Shown in pieces: positions 10,100 through 23,285 of a stretch of DNA of 64,000 nt (position 1 is the first letter of the stretch; the number at the start of each line of letters is the position of its first letter). The stretch covers positions 1,488,001 to 1,552,000 of the forward strand of contig SEMN01000063.1 of assembly GCA_005408345.1 (NCBI GenBank), given 5' to 3'. The notes under the pieces are model-generated. The model ran no database searches. It saw nothing but the letters and a program-made list of their open reading frames with translations, and had not been told where the DNA came from. Made by a program: the position numbers and the translations under genes. Source of the stretch: Macquaria australasica. Its lineage: Eukaryota; Chordata; Actinopteri; Centrarchiformes; Percichthyidae.

Positions 10100-13055
10100 C
10101 AGTAAAAAATGGGGGGGAGGTGTTATAAAATATAGCCTTTGGAGGAAGTGGCCAACACTTTACATGATAATATCATTATGGTATACAGCCCTAGCTAAGA
10201 ACAGAGTGGATGGACTTCTTCTGCCTTATTACAGAGTCTTCAACTTGACCGAATTTGACTACAACTGCATTGAATCCCCATGAAAACTTGGTGGTTTCTT
10301 TCTTTTTGAGTTCTGTAAATGCATAAATGGTGTGTGAGTGTGTGACAGTAGGGTCTGTGTCAGTGTTTGTTTTGTGAAGTTGGTTAAGATGAAATTTGTG
10401 GTTCTGTTTTGGGCAGTTTTAGTAATTGTTGGTAATATTCAGAGAAATAAAAGGTTTTTAGGAGACACGTAAGTGACTTGATAAGGGTCAATAGACACCT
10501 GCTACATTTGGTGTTTGTTTTTCTCCAATATGCATCTTTTTGTTTGTATCATTATATATCTATGTTTGTCTTCATGAGTCTTGATGACTGTATGAGTGAG
10601 TCTGTGCTGGAAAAGAGACGAGGAGGAAACAAACTCCTCAGAGTTCAGTGAAGTGTCAGAATCAGCAGCTAGATGTGGATGATGATTCACAGAGAGAAGA
10701 AGCCGCCTTCTGCTCGCCCTCTGTGGTCTCCTCTGAGATCTTATCCATGTGACAGAAAGAAATGGTGGATATTTTAACCAGCAGGCAACAGTTGAAAGGT
10801 GCCCAACTGCTGGTGACTCATTCAAAACACGCTGCTTTTACACGTCTGTTGGGATGGAAATTATGCCCATGTGAACAGAAGAAGAAGATGGAGCAGTAAA
10901 AAAAACGCAGTGGCTTTTTCAACTTTTAAACAGTAAAAGTAACAATCCACAACAGTTTCATATAAATAAAGATCCGTTTTGCTACCAGTGATTCAACCTG
11001 CAGCCAGTTCATGAAAGTTTTTACATTTGTGGTCTGAACACGCAGCGTCTGGTCCCTCTTTCCCAGGAAAAAATGTCTGTTGCTTGAAGACAAATGAGAC
11101 ACTAAACGTCTCTGGTTTGCTTGGAATAAAGACAAGAAGAACTTTGCATGAGAAGTGATAGCAACCAAAAGTAACAAGAAAAGAAAACAGGAAAAGAGAA
11201 GAAAGTCAGGCCTCACTGAAAAAGACAGTACAGTACAGCCTAATAACACCAAAGCAATGAGGAATACGCAGCAAGAATGGAGACCAGGTTTATTTATCTA
11301 CATCCAATGAACTGATAAAAGAAAGAAGGGAAAATATTATATATAATCTGTAAGGACCTATTCAATGCAAGTTTTACTTATTTGAGCATATCAAGGGTAG
11401 AAAACAGTAAAAAGAAGAGAAGAAGATAAATGTGCACCCAGGTTAAAAAAACAATACATATTTGTAGTAAGAAATGTGTTTTTTCTGCGTCGGTCCTTTT
11501 CTCAGTCTCTATTTCAAACAAAATTTTATTGGGTTATGTTTCTATCTTCCATCACATATCACCAATCAACAGATCACAAATATATACCTTATTTATATAA
11601 TAACATAAACAATAAAATGTTTTTTTATGTGTTCACTCTCAGATTAAGATCAGGGTTGTACAAGTGGAAGTAAAGCAGCTGATGTTCCAGGAAAATATTT
11701 GCAGATAACGTTTCAATCAGGAGAGACTTCAGTATGAGTGAACAAAAATGTATTGAAACATGCATAATAAAGACGAGAAATGTGAAGAGAAGCCATGAGT
11801 TGTATAGGATGCCCCCCCGATGGAGTCTACACTGGTGGTGGTGTAAGGATGGCTGGAGATCTGGATGTGATGAGGAGTGGACTTCTAATGAGCTCGACCT
11901 GGACACTGAAGGTGGTGAACTGGAGGTGAATGGGGTGGAGGAGGGTCGCAACGAGTCCGCACTTAACTGACAGCTGACAGCAAGTGACTACTTACTCGTT
12001 GTTTGGGTTCCACAGAGCCCACAGCTGTATGTGTAAAAATAATAACAATCATTGTAAAATCAATTAGTTATTTTCCTTTTAAATACTTTTTTCCTTTTCT
12101 TCTGACCTCATTAAAAACCCAGTATGTAGAAGAATACTGAAGTGATGAAGTATAAAGGTGATAAAACAATGTTAATCTTATCACACCACTAAATACATGA
12201 TAGGGAGGTTTCTATGATGCTCACTGTATTTAAAACCACTATCAGAATATTTATTAATACATATAATAAACATATATTTCCAACCTTCACTACAATACAA
12301 ATATCTGCCATCAGATTCACCTCCCAAGCTTCAAGTTTAGGTTCTGACATTATAGACGATCCTGATACACACCAGTTAAATTACATGGAAATAAACCTTT
12401 ACTAATGCAGTTTTTGGTGATAAGTTCTTCTAGGTATTGACAATAATGTTCAACTGTATCATGCGTAAGAAATAAAACTTCTTACTTACAAATATTTGTG
12501 TCTGTCCTTTTTTTCGGTTGTTAAACTTTGTTGAGACTTTCTCAGAAGTTATTAGCACTTCCTCTCTACAGTACAGAAACCATGTATGTTTTTCAAGCTC
12601 TTTACTTGCCCACATAGGGATCCTACATCAGATGCGACTGCTTTAAATGAAACATCGCCCCCCCAGATGGAGCCAGACGAGACCAGAAGATATATATATT
12701 TTATATCCAGATTTTTTTTTTTTTCAAACATGCTGATAATTGTAGCTGTCTCATTTTCTGTACAAACAGAATGACATCACCATCACTTTATCATAAAGCT
12801 TTCCAGAGGTGGAGCTATTGAATACACAAAACATGTCTCAGATAGATTACAGTTTGGAGTTGCCAGTGAGTGATTCTGTTATACATCGCTGGCTGCTTCT
12901 GCACAGCTACTGATGGAAACGGTCCCCATGTTTGCACCGACCTCTGCACAGATGAGGTAAGAGCTCTGGATAGCTTGATCTAGATATTAGTTCATATGTG
13001 GCTGTGAGTCAGTCTATCTACTGTATGTTCACTACAGCTTGTACAAATGACTTGA
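10100..13055. other. Unassigned DNA
   Basis: Frames of 60-108 codons occur on both strands (for example 10502-10825, 10926-11252 and 11625-11951, all minus), but none has a recognisable domain, consistent start context or splice pattern. A locally GC-richer part lies at 11810-11960. No transposon ends were found. Confidence 0.35.
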
Positions 13056-13059
13056 TGAT

Positions 13060-13565
13060 AAACCGTCGCTCACCCACAGGGGACGGCACAGAGCGCTATT
13101 GTTCAGCAGACCTGTTTTCTGACACAGCAGCTCTGTGTGAAAGCGTTTGACAGGACAAGCCCTCGCACCTTTGTCTGAGAGGCGTCAGCTGACTTTGGCC
13201 CAGCACTGCCGGACTGACACATCCTGACGTTGTTTGCACAAGGCTTGGCCACGGATGATTGATTACCCCTTATCTCCCCTGGCGAATCAGAGCCTTAATT
13301 GAGCATGGTTTGGTTACAGATCCCTTTCTCTGTCCATGAAAGGTTTGGCCAGTGCTCTGGCTTCCCCCTCGCGATGAATGGCTGCATTCTGGGCCAGACC
13401 ATGCTGTGGGCGGGCCTTTGTTTCCCTGACTGATGGCTTTGGGTTGTTGAACAGCTTCCAGGAGATCGTTACTGACTTGATCTGACAGTGCTGGTGACTG
13501 GCAGGGCCTGGCGGCATCCGCCGCCAGCACGGACAGCTGCAGAGAGCGGGGGGCATCGTTCAAGC
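13060..13565. other. GC-richer segment, possible conserved non-coding DNA
   Basis: About 500 bp of balanced composition with CpGs, no simple repeat and no repeat-family match lies between AT-rich flanks. The minus-strand frames (13270-13569) have no known domain. It contains GATTGATTACC and CCTTAATTGAGC homeobox-type TAAT/ATTA-like strings. Conservation cannot be judged from one sequence. Confidence 0.25.
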
Positions 13566-13714
13566 ACACTGACCCACTGCAGCAACTTCAGTTTCACAGC
13601 CTGAATTATTCCCTGCTGCAGATGTGCCCCCGAGCAAGACATTTAATCCTTAATCACTGGTGGAACTCTGTGGTTTAGTTGGAACATTTTGGTCTGGCAG
13701 TGCTCAGCAGGCAT

Positions 13715-13715
<1 letters not shown>

Positions 13716-13749
<34 letters not shown>

Positions 13750-13960
13750 TTTATTTGTAACTTTATTTGTATAGCACCTTTCATACAGGTTAGTGCAGTT
13801 CAAAGTGCTTCACAGATGATAAGATAATAAGACAGGACAAGTGTAGACTGTAAAAAAATAAATTAAAAAAAATTTAAGAATTTCAGATAAAAACTAGATA
13901 AAGATTAAAAATACATAAACAAACCAAAGGGATAAAATGGATAAGATGGATAAAAATAAA
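13716..13960 (-). mobile_element. LINE/SINE 3' tail with (AATC)n run
   Basis: An (AATC)n run of eight to nine units (13716-13748) leads into CTTTATTTGTA, TTTGTATAGCACCTTTCATA and GTTCAAAGTGCTTCACAGAT. This is the complement of the widespread fish retroelement 3' end that reads AAGCACTTTGAAC ... TACAAATAAAG followed by a short tandem repeat. Downstream sequence to about 13960 is A-rich. The rest of the element is missing. Confidence 0.6.
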
Positions 13961-14784
13961 AAAGATAAAAAATATATATGGTTTTGGTTTGGTTGGGATA
14001 GGGAGGTCTTCCGTGGGCAAACAGCCAAATTGATTTGCAGCTACTGGATAGTCTACACACCTTTTACCAACCAACATGGTATTCTCCTGTTAATTCCTGC
14101 ATACAATCTAGCTTCATCTGAAAAAACACGTGGTTGTTCTGGAAATGTCAAAGTTGAATAAATCTGAGGAGAGAAAGTTGCTGAATTGTGCTCAACTGTA
14201 GGTCTACAACATCTAATTGAAGGAGTTCAGGAAATTAGAGGCAGAGAAGTTGGCTCTCACTTCAAATTAAAAATACATGTGGCTCATGGTTTTGGATTTG
14301 ACCGACTTTCACGGAAAACAGCTGGAGTTTTAAAAATTAGGATTATATAGGTTTTAACTAATTTTCACTCGAATTGTATGTTTCCATGCATGCAAATTGT
14401 ATTGCTTTCTGCTGCAAGAAGACACTGATGCTAGAAATTATGGATATATGCTACTAATTTGTTTGTACATTTTGAAGGAAACATATTTAATTAATTATGT
14501 TCAGTGGTGACGTTTTTTCCACTGAAGGAAGTGTACCACACAGAAGCCATCAGGAGGTGATCAGGGTGGATGGAGGGCAGACAAAGTGCAGGACTTTGAC
14601 ACCAGAGACCGGGGTTTGCATCTTGACTCCTGTGTATAGTTAAAATTTGCAACAAAAGTACTTTGGTTAGATAAAGACTGTTACAGATACGTTACATTGA
14701 TAAAAACATAATATGTGTAGCATTACATGCATTATATTTTTCTTTTTGATTTATTTTCATCTGATTTTCTCTCAGTTTTAAATG

Positions 14785-14890
14785 TTAAAAATGTTTTTGT
14801 TATATAACGCTTTCCAACCTTAACGGTTCACAAAGCGCTTTTACAGATTGGTCACACTTCAGGGTTGCTCCCTCCATCGGGAGCAACTTC
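14785..14890 (-). mobile_element. Possible related retroelement tail
   Basis: TTATATAACGCTTTCCAACC and CACAAAGCGCTTTTACAGA have the same layout as the tail at 13740-13815. A perfect 9-bp hairpin, GTTGCTCCC (14864-14872) with GGGAGCAAC (14879-14887), sits just after it. Confidence 0.45.
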
Positions 14891-16569
14891 AGGGTTCACG
14901 TCGACATGTAGACAGGAGCAGTCGGGGACATGAAAAGTGAAAACTTGATCTTTTGAGATTCAGGCTTGCTAGCTTTACTGTGAGTTGCACAGATTCCCTG
15001 GTGTGAATATCTGTATAAATGAGGAGTGAAATGTTGCCAGACTTTCCTTGCATCAATAAAGGCTAAAAATGCATGATATGTCTATTTCATGGAGGAGTAA
15101 AGGCTAGTAGAGAGTGGGTGGGGGTGCTGGTGTTGTTGTAGCGGTTTGGTGGTGAGATTATTTTGGCAGAAAGGGGACATCCAGCCCAACTGGCTGCCGC
15201 TGCACTTTTTAATTAGCTTCTGTTTCCAGGCTTGAGTTTTTTTTATTTGTTGCTGCACAATAAAGTTCTGTTCAGAGTTTATCTATGAAAAACAACAGCT
15301 GACCTTTGAAAGCAGGGTCAACGAAGAGTGTGTGAGTCTTTTTTTACTCTGTGATGAAGGTCACTAACAGGGCTCCTACACACTTTTTGTTTTTACTGGA
15401 AGGACTACAGAAACCGTGGCTATCTTCTCTCTTTGTTTCCCTTTCATACGCTTATCTGGTCCGCCTCCAACCTGGATAAACACTTTCTGCAAAGCACAGA
15501 GCTGCTATTTTGTTTCTGCTCTGACTGTAACTAAACTCATTTGGGAAGCAAATTTAAATATGCAAACTCTAAAACAAATATGTCAAAAATTTAAGTGAAA
15601 TATGTCATGCTAAATGAACAGTTTTTTGCTATTTTTTGCGTATGTTGTCAAATATGTAGCGAGGGCCAACAATGCCTCTACACACTGACAAAATCATTCA
15701 AATTAAGATGGATTCAGAGCAGAGAAGGGACGAGGTTCTCCAAAACGAAAGCTCCTCTATGCACTTGCCTCTGGAAGTGAGGAGAGACGAAAGCCAGATT
15801 GGTCCTGCAGCACTGACCTCGCCTGAACTCCCCACATCACAGGAACTGATTCCTTTTAATGCCTCTTTTCCTAGCAGGCGCTTTCCTGAAAGAAAATCCC
15901 CGAACGGCAAACATTCTCAACACGTTTTTCCATTTGTACAGCTGGATGTTTAATGAGGCAGTTCAGGTTAAGATTCAGGTTAAGTGCCGAATGTATTACA
16001 GCAGCGGGGGCTCTCTGGAGACCTGAACCAATGACCTTCTGTTCATTAGCCGCTTTCTCTTCCTGCTAATGGATACAGTAGACGGACTTGAGATGCTGCT
16101 GCAGCCTCATATCTCAGAGATTGTGATTTGTCTTGTTTTTTTTCTCAGCATCTTAGTGCTTCGCTGTCTGTACAGCTCTGAGACTGACCTGCATGTAGAA
16201 TAAATTTGGTTTGACTTTTAATCGAACACCTGTTGCGAGTAAGAGGAGGATAAAATCCAGCTCAAGGCAAACGAGGAGTCTGAGAGTGGCAGAGCTCTGC
16301 GGTGCTGTTGCCGTTTTCTCTTTCATAAGCTTTTAGGTGGCTGTGACACAAAGCAGACACACGTCACAGAGAGCCAGCATCCCTGCTGCGGCACCATGGG
16401 AAAAAACAAAACCTTTTGATATTTAAACCACGTCAGTTTTACAGTCATGTTTGCACTGTCTCCCACCTGCAGTATGACTCACAGTTCAAAACATACAATT
16501 ACACATGTCTAAAAATATGTATTTTATCAAGTTCTGGAGATTGAGTCCTACTTTTTAAAACAAGTTGTG
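14891..16569. other. Unassigned DNA with one open frame of interest
   Basis: This is mostly AT-rich. The plus-strand frame 15672-15953 (93 codons) has balanced amino-acid use and ends FPERKSPNGKHSQHVFPFVQ before its stop, but I recognise no domain and see no supporting splice or promoter signals. It is kept here as unproven rather than called a gene. Confidence 0.25.
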
Positions 16570-17010
16570 AACACATTATTTTATCACCCTTTAAGTTGAT
16601 ATGGCAGACTTGTTAGCAAACACATCCAGCAGTTATGGAGCAACATTATGATTGGAGTTGTGTTTCTGGCAACCTGGTGAATCTGAGTCCAATATTCTCT
16701 CTCTTTTACCTCTGTTGTTTTTTGTCTTCAACTCCTGTGGGAAATATCTTGCTCTTTAGCTGCTAAATTCTCCATTGCTGCTTGGTGCTGAGCAGGTAGT
16801 GTACTGTGGGTTTTTAGAGCTTTTTTGTTGAAAACATCTGCTCAAAAACAACGCTATGAGAGCAGTGAGAATGACCCAAAACAGTAAAGTTAACACAGAT
16901 TAACTGAGCTGAAAGTCACTATAAAGCTTAAAGCTGAGGGGAGCTGCAGATTTTCTCTGTACATTAATCACTACGAGCAACACCTTTCTCATTATCACAT
17001 TGTTTTCAAT
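16570..17010. repeat. Dispersed repeat copy B, uninterrupted
   Basis: The segment shares an ordered series of motifs with 2797-3720: CACATCCAGCAG.TATGGAGC, GGGAAATATCTTG, TTTAGCTGCTAAAT, GCAGGTAGTGTACTGTGG and GAGCAGTGAGAATGA. It runs straight through the point (AAAACAGTAAAG, about 16878-16889) where copy A holds the SINE, so it preserves the empty site. Confidence 0.7.
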
Positions 17011-17159
17011 TTGTCATTTGATACACTGGTATTATAAAAATATAAATTATAGCTGTTTTAAAAAGGGGGAAGCAATCTGCCTGGGTAGTAAGAATATGTC
17101 AACATGTTCCATTCAATTTGAAATAAATGAAAAATCATGAAACAAGAATATAACAGGTT

Positions 17160-17340
17160 GCTGCACTGCAATCAAAAAAAAATTCTATTTGATTTTTAAA
17201 AATACTTGAAACAATTGGATTTATATTGAAGAAAAATGTAGACTGTCTTGTTTTTACTTTTTTTTAAAAATTTTTTTAAAGAAAATAAGATTTTAAAGAC
17301 TAATTGCTGGCAAAAATGACTTGATAAGGAGGTTTTCTGC
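17160..17340. repeat. AT-rich MITE-like repeat fragment
   Basis: CACTGCAATCAAAAAAA is followed by TTGATTTTTAAAAATACTTG and ACTTGATAAGG. The style matches the repeats at 9730-10095 and 33955-34390. Ends are uncertain. Confidence 0.35.
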
Positions 17341-20300
17341 AGTAGACAGCTCCAGGAAAACCATTTAACTTCTCACAATACTGGCAGAAACTTTCATACC
17401 AAGAGACATTTTCAATTTAAACCAAGAACAGAACACACAATGTGAGACTCAAACTTTATTGTGCCTGACAGAACAGACCGCTGCTGTAAAATGTAGTCAC
17501 CAGGGCCTGATAACAAACGAGGGGACTTTCTGTGCTTTAATTTCAAACATGGCAACCAAATGTAGATCCTGAGGGCCAGTTTAGGACCCATCCTGCCTCC
17601 CCCCCATATTTCTGTTTCCCACTGCTGCACAGAGCACCTGTCTCACTGAAATCACAACAGCGCACAAGAGCCCCTCGTCTCAGGATCGTTAATTCACCGT
17701 GACCACGTACAGAACAGTTGTGCGTGTTAGTGTAAACATTACATTTGGCCGGTAGCCACGCCATCCTGCCATCCAACAGCTGAGGCTGAACAGAGGCCGA
17801 GCTGAGGCCGATCCCACAGGGGAGATCTCCTCAGAAAGAAGCTTCTATCTGAGCCTGATGGAGAAACAATCACAGCTCTTCTCCTGGATCACACTGACCT
17901 CCTGTTTCACGGGCACATGTTTGTAAATCATATTTTTCTCATGCACGGGGAAATCACTTGATTACTTGCTAAACCCTCTTTAGGTGTCATCGTATAGATC
18001 CGTGGTAGGCAACTGGAGGAGATGTGGAGCTGCAAAATGTTAATTTGGTAAATGTTGCAACTGGGAAGTTAACAGGCTTTTCATGATTCATTCACTTGAA
18101 TAAAATCAAATATTTTAAAGGTTGGGTTAGAGAGGCTGAATAGTCGACCTGTTAAAACGGTTCTACACAGCCTGTGAAAAAGATGTATGATGGTCTTTTG
18201 TTATTAGTTACCTCAGATTGGGCTTAAGACTCAAACGTTTAACTGAAAGCCTGTGTTACAAATGTTGGATGTGGAGTTTGAAAGATGCATTTACCAGGCA
18301 GGGGGGTCATGATCCCTCTGTCTCTGCTGCTTTGATTTTGACAATTAAAAAATAAAATGATATTGATTTAAAAATGATCAAATAATAAACAGTTAAACTC
18401 TTGCAATAAGCTAAAGTAATAAGCTGAAACCCTTTTTTGAAATTTTATCATGCTTTACATCAAAGTTTAATTGCGGGGCACCAGAACATAATGAAAAAGA
18501 AAGTTTCATTCCCGCCTCAAATGCACTTTTAAAAGAGTCACATTTCTCAATAAAGCATTTGTGAGTGTGACATAGAATGCAAGCAACATCAATTTCAATT
18601 ATATATAAAAATATGATTTTTTAATTCTTAGATGATTCTTAGAAGAAATATTGTTGCACATGTTTTGGCTCTATAACAGACCTGGGTTGAATATGATTTT
18701 AAGTAGAGGGCTCATTTTTGATCTTGGAAATAGTAATTTGACAAAATCACCTCCAGGTCCACTTACTGTAGTTAAGATTATTTTGTCCTGTTTTAAAAGT
18801 GCTTTTTATGGTTTACTTGTTTTCTACATACAGGATATGCCAGATTAATGAGATCTGAAAAAAATATTAAACTAGAGACAAAAAATTATTAGGGAATTAA
18901 TCAGTGTTTAATTTTAATTATACAAAAGGCAAAATATGATCAAACAAATCAATAATACAAAAATTGAGGGAGTCTGTGTTTGTCATAAGAAAACATTATT
19001 TACTATAAAGTGCAGAGAACCCAGTCTCTTCTCGCAGCACAAAACATGGTCATTGGTTGTGGATAGTAACTATATATATCAAGACTTTAGATTTAGTAAA
19101 CGGTACTCATGTGGTACTGCATGCAGGTTTAAACAAACCATCAATATCATTTACAGCTTCTATCCAACTCAGAGCAGGGGAACATACTGTACTCTTCATC
19201 TTCTGCACCCTATTTGTCCCCATCACACAGGAAAAGAAATTAAAATTAAAAGCATGTTGGGGGGGGGGGGGGTGTTGTTGTGTGGCAGTGGCAGCCCAGC
19301 CATACATCTCCTCCTCTGCCTCAGTCCAAACAAAGCTCTCTGGGTACGGAGCGCTGAGGACCGTCTCCAGGAATAGCCCGATTCTGGCATCGCTCAAGGC
19401 CTTATAAAGCCAGGTACAGAGTCCGGATGCCAGGGATCGAGCTGTCTCTGGGCTCGGACGCCAGAGAGGAGCTGAGATATTGCAGGGTTTCTTTAGTCTT
19501 CACAGCCAAGCCGTGCTTCTCTCCCTCTACCCTCCAACACTTTGACAGGAAGCCCTATGATAGATCAGGACTCATCCGTGACTTTTCATACAAAGACATC
19601 GAGCTGGATGTCTTTTGTTGCACTGTAGAGCTCCCTGTGAGGAACCTTTTTTGATATAGGGCAAATTATAAATAAATCCAGCTTAACTTCAAACTGCAAA
19701 CTGGAGTTTGGAGTTAAATGTCCTCTTTTCGCTACCTGCTAGAGTGGTAGAGAAAAACTGTTGACCAGCTGTTTCTGGACGGCTCGCTAGCTTGCTGCTG
19801 TTTAGCAGTTTCGATTACTCACTTCCTCCATGTGGAGAAGATTTCCAGCCGATGACCAAACCCAACAACATGGATCCAGTCTCACCAAGTTTCATTCAAC
19901 TGCTTTTGCAGCTGCATAAATCCTAGATACGTACGAATGTGTAGAGTGAAGAAATAAATTCACTGCTTATGATGTGTAGATATACATCCACAAGGCCAGA
20001 ATAAGAAGCAAATATAGATTTACAAATATAAATGCTTACATGGTGCAAAAAGTGCTCAAGTGAAAAGGTGACAGAACAAACATTTCAGTTTGTTCTGTAT
20101 TAAGAACTTACTAAGAACTCCAGCAGAGTTCTGAAATCGAGGAAGAGATCTCATGTGCTACCAGCCAAACATCTTTCCATCTACATACAACATATCAAAA
20201 GTATCACAGATGTTAATTTAAAAAGTGGAAAGTATCCTGCAAAACCACAAACCATACAGACAAGTAGAGAAACACAACTTAGTGAACTAAATAGATTAAC

Positions 20301-20360
20301 ATACAGTGAGGTACAGTGTCAGTCTTTAAGTGTGCCTTCCACAATGTCTCGTGTTGATGA
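17341..20360. other. Unassigned DNA, two GC-richer islands
   Basis: The islands lie at 17440-17830 and 19280-19660. The second carries an open frame on each strand (plus 19427-19654, minus 19107-19397). A G-run (19259-19272) borders it. No domain, splice pair or promoter was recognised. The remainder is AT-rich with no repeat ends seen. Confidence 0.3.
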
Positions 20361-20373
20361 ATATATATATGTG

Positions 20374-20422
<49 letters not shown>
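20358..20422. repeat. (TA)n microsatellite
   Basis: TATATATA runs broken by GTATA and CATA units. The Tyr/Ile-rich frames across it are artefacts. Confidence 0.9.
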
Positions 20423-20423
<1 letters not shown>

Positions 20424-20659
20424 AAAGTTAGTCTACAGCATACCAACCAATACAATCCAACATAATGCACTCAGATTTAAAACATGGATCTTGAGGCTTT
20501 TTACATGCAAAGATAGCTCCTCATAAACTCTCTGACGTTAGAGATTTTCCAGGTGAAAGATGCACCTGCATTCAATTTGCAGTGCTTTATTGTCTACAAC
20601 CTGTCTTCACTTAAGACCATTTACACCATGTAAACAATATACAATATATATATAATATA

Positions 20660-20788
20660 CACATGGGTGACAAATTAAATGAGAAAACAAATCATCTTAG
20701 AAAGGTGTTGGGCCTCCACAAGCCTCCAGAGCAGCTTTACTGCTCCTTGGCGTAGATCCTCAGAGTCTGTGGAACACTGTTCTTCTTT
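20660..20788. mobile_element. MITE fragment (ACATGGGTGACAAATTAAAT end)
   Basis: The left end ACATGGGTGACAAATTAAAT is followed by AGAAAGGTGTTGGGCCTCCA and GGAACACTGTTCTTC, a string I know from an abundant fish MITE. The copy stops abruptly where AAAGCCCAGTTCAGACC begins at 20790, so its right half is lost or displaced. Confidence 0.5.
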
Positions 20789-20789
20789 A

Positions 20790-21260
20790 AAGCCCAGTTC
20801 AGACCAAAGAGATATTAACTCATGTGGTGTTTTGATGCTGGTGGTGGAGAGCGCTGTCTAAAGCCCAGCTCAGACCAAAGGTTTGCAACGAGACGAGTTG
20901 AAACTGGCAACTACTTGCAACGCGCCGGTCTGCAACGTTCTGAAACCTGAAACCAGTTTACACCAATGCGACCAGACGAGATAGTGTATCGTTTCCATAG
21001 CAACGACTCTCTGTACTTCCATTCTAACTGCTGGCTTTACAGTCGTTTTTTTTGTAGCTGGATATAAATTGTTGCGTCTTAAAACATGAATGAGGATAGT
21101 GACAGTGAGTTACTTGCTACAGTTGCATTTCTAGTATTGATGAAACAGCGAGGGTCGAGATGACCGGCTGACTTCGCTACGAGCTGATTGGCTGATGAAA
21201 CAGGTGACGTGCCTTACGTTCTAAAACCAGCTGCTGGCGACTTGACAAGCTGAGTCACAG
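20790..21260 (+). mobile_element. Decayed Harbinger-like element
   Basis: The end-type motif AAAGCCCAGYTCAGACCAAA occurs twice, at 20790 and 20860, then GCAACGAGACGAG and GCAACGCGCCGG as in fish Harbinger-type ends. A 25-codon frame (21086-21163) begins MNEDSDSELLATVAFLVLMK and stops. An acidic start followed by a hydrophobic helix is the layout I associate with transposase N-termini of this group. No catalytic region remains and no matching right end was found, so this is a relic or a non-autonomous derivative. Confidence 0.5.
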
Positions 21261-23140
21261 AGATCTGATGACTGTGAAGTCCATAGCAGATGATTTATAT
21301 AATTTTCATACTGGGCCCTATATGGAAGATTTGCATTTGTTTACTAATTTATTCAGCTTTTCTTTATTCATCGCCTATCAGTATTTTTGTAATCCATATT
21401 TAATGGACATAATTGCAATTACAAACATGTTACAATTACAATTTTTGTATTTGTTATTATTCATCTAAAGTTAGCAGTGTGTTTCTCACAGTTAATTCAG
21501 AGCAGCTTCGCCCCACTGCCAAGTATAGTGGGGAAACACTGAATCCTTTTATTTTATTAAATTTTATTGGCCTAAAAATAGTGAGATTCAATGATTCTGA
21601 GTGTAAAAATGGCTTGTAAACCATGACAGATGGTTGTAGTGGAAAATCAAGAGACATGCGGTTTCAGAAGCAAGGCCTTTAACCGCTGCAGCATCTCAGG
21701 CCACAGTAGCTGTATTTGTTTTGACTGCAGATTGAGCGAAACCTCTTTTTAGTGTCTGCCAAAGGGCCCCATCTTTCCGGTTCTGATGTCAATGAAAACA
21801 TCTCCTCTGGGAGTAAACTCTGTTATCTTTGTGAGAACTTTCTCCCTCATTTCCTGACTTCAGTCCACAGCAGCTCTTCTTACCTGGAGCCGGAACAGGA
21901 GGCTGACTGAGACACAAGGTCAGAGGGACCTCAGCGGTGTGAGGGTGAGACAAAGTGTATGAGGCGATCTCTAATAATGTGGGAGCTGGATGTTTGGGAC
22001 AGCCGGGTTTCCTGCTCAACAGATTCTGTATCTCCACCTCTCCCACTCAGCAGCTGAGTGTAAATCACCTTCTGAAGGTCTCCTACACGTCTGAATACTA
22101 GAACCGAATAAAGTCAGAAAATAAGACAACATGACATATAATGCAACATGACAACATTTGGCAAATGTTTTTGTCAAAATCATCTAACATTACCAGGAGA
22201 TGTTTTTAAACTGTAATGACAGTGACCGAGAGAGCTCAACGCACTGCAACTTAGAGTGAGAAAATACAGTTTTGTAGCTATAGTTTTGTCTATTTGCTGA
22301 TGTTTTCTTAAGCTGAAGTGCCTTGAGCTCTCAGGCCTCGGTGGGAAATAAACCAGGATCTAACCACCGCTGACAGTAGCTAATAGCCAGTAATCACTAA
22401 ATTTGATAATAATCCAATCGTTACCGCATTAAAATCTCTTATATTGATGTGTGTGTTGGAGCTTTGTAAACACACATCTGTCCTCTGTTTATAAATGCTG
22501 ACTTTGTCATCGTCCTGGACCGCAGTGCCAATAAAGTCTGTTCAAAACACTGGAAGAGATGCATTTCACACCGTGTTTATATTTCCACACATTAAATCCA
22601 AACATGAGCTCACAGTAGTATTGCACTTCACTTCACACCTTACTGTAGTGATACCAACAGGTTAGCACCGGCTGCTACAGAGAAACAGCAGGTTGGTTGG
22701 ACTGCGTGTGGATTTCTGCTTTAAGCTCATGAGCTGTGGGAGTAGAACTCAAATAACTCACCCAGATTTTGGCTCAATTGCTCAGTTTTGTGGGTCTGAT
22801 GTCATTTTGCATTTTAAATCTATTCCTGCGCCAGGAAGATGATAATGAGAAGGAGTAGCAGGACTTGCAGCCTGCTAATTACAAATTCTCAACATGCTAC
22901 CACACATCCTTCCATGAAACTGTCCTCTCAAGGAAACCGACAGCATCAACCATTTCAGCAAATGCCCCAAAACAGGTTTACATTCCAGTGACAAAGTCCT
23001 CTGAGACTGTTGTCCATCTCGACCAAAGGAGGAAATAGTGTGACATTGTTACCGAGCCACAAAATTCCCACTGACCTCAGTAGCTGGATGTCAAGAAAAC
23101 ATCCAGCTTTGACACGGAAGATCGCTGTTCACCGCTATCT
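21261..23140. other. Unassigned DNA
   Basis: Short frames only. No repeat ends, RNA gene or exon structure was recognised. Confidence 0.35.
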
Positions 23141-23149
23141 ACTGACAGA

Positions 23150-23285
23150 CAACATTGGTTTCTTTTAACCATGACCACTGTGTTTATCTAACTTTAACTA
23201 AGTCGTTATTTTAACCCAAACCATGATCTTTTCCTAACCCTCACCAAGATTTTGTAGATAAACCTAACCAAACCCTAACCACTGG
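23150..23285. repeat. CCTAACC-rich dispersed repeat, telomere-like by chance
   Basis: TTAACCCAAACCATGATC, TTCCTAACCCTCACCAAG and AACCTAACCAAACCCTAACC form an irregular series. The pattern is common in dispersed fish repeats and lacks an ordered (TTAGGG)n array. Confidence 0.5.

Noticed and set aside
23210..23285. Interstitial telomere
   Set aside because: The CCTAACC units are irregular and interspersed with CCATGATC and CACCAAG. There is no ordered array, and the pattern is common in dispersed fish repeats.
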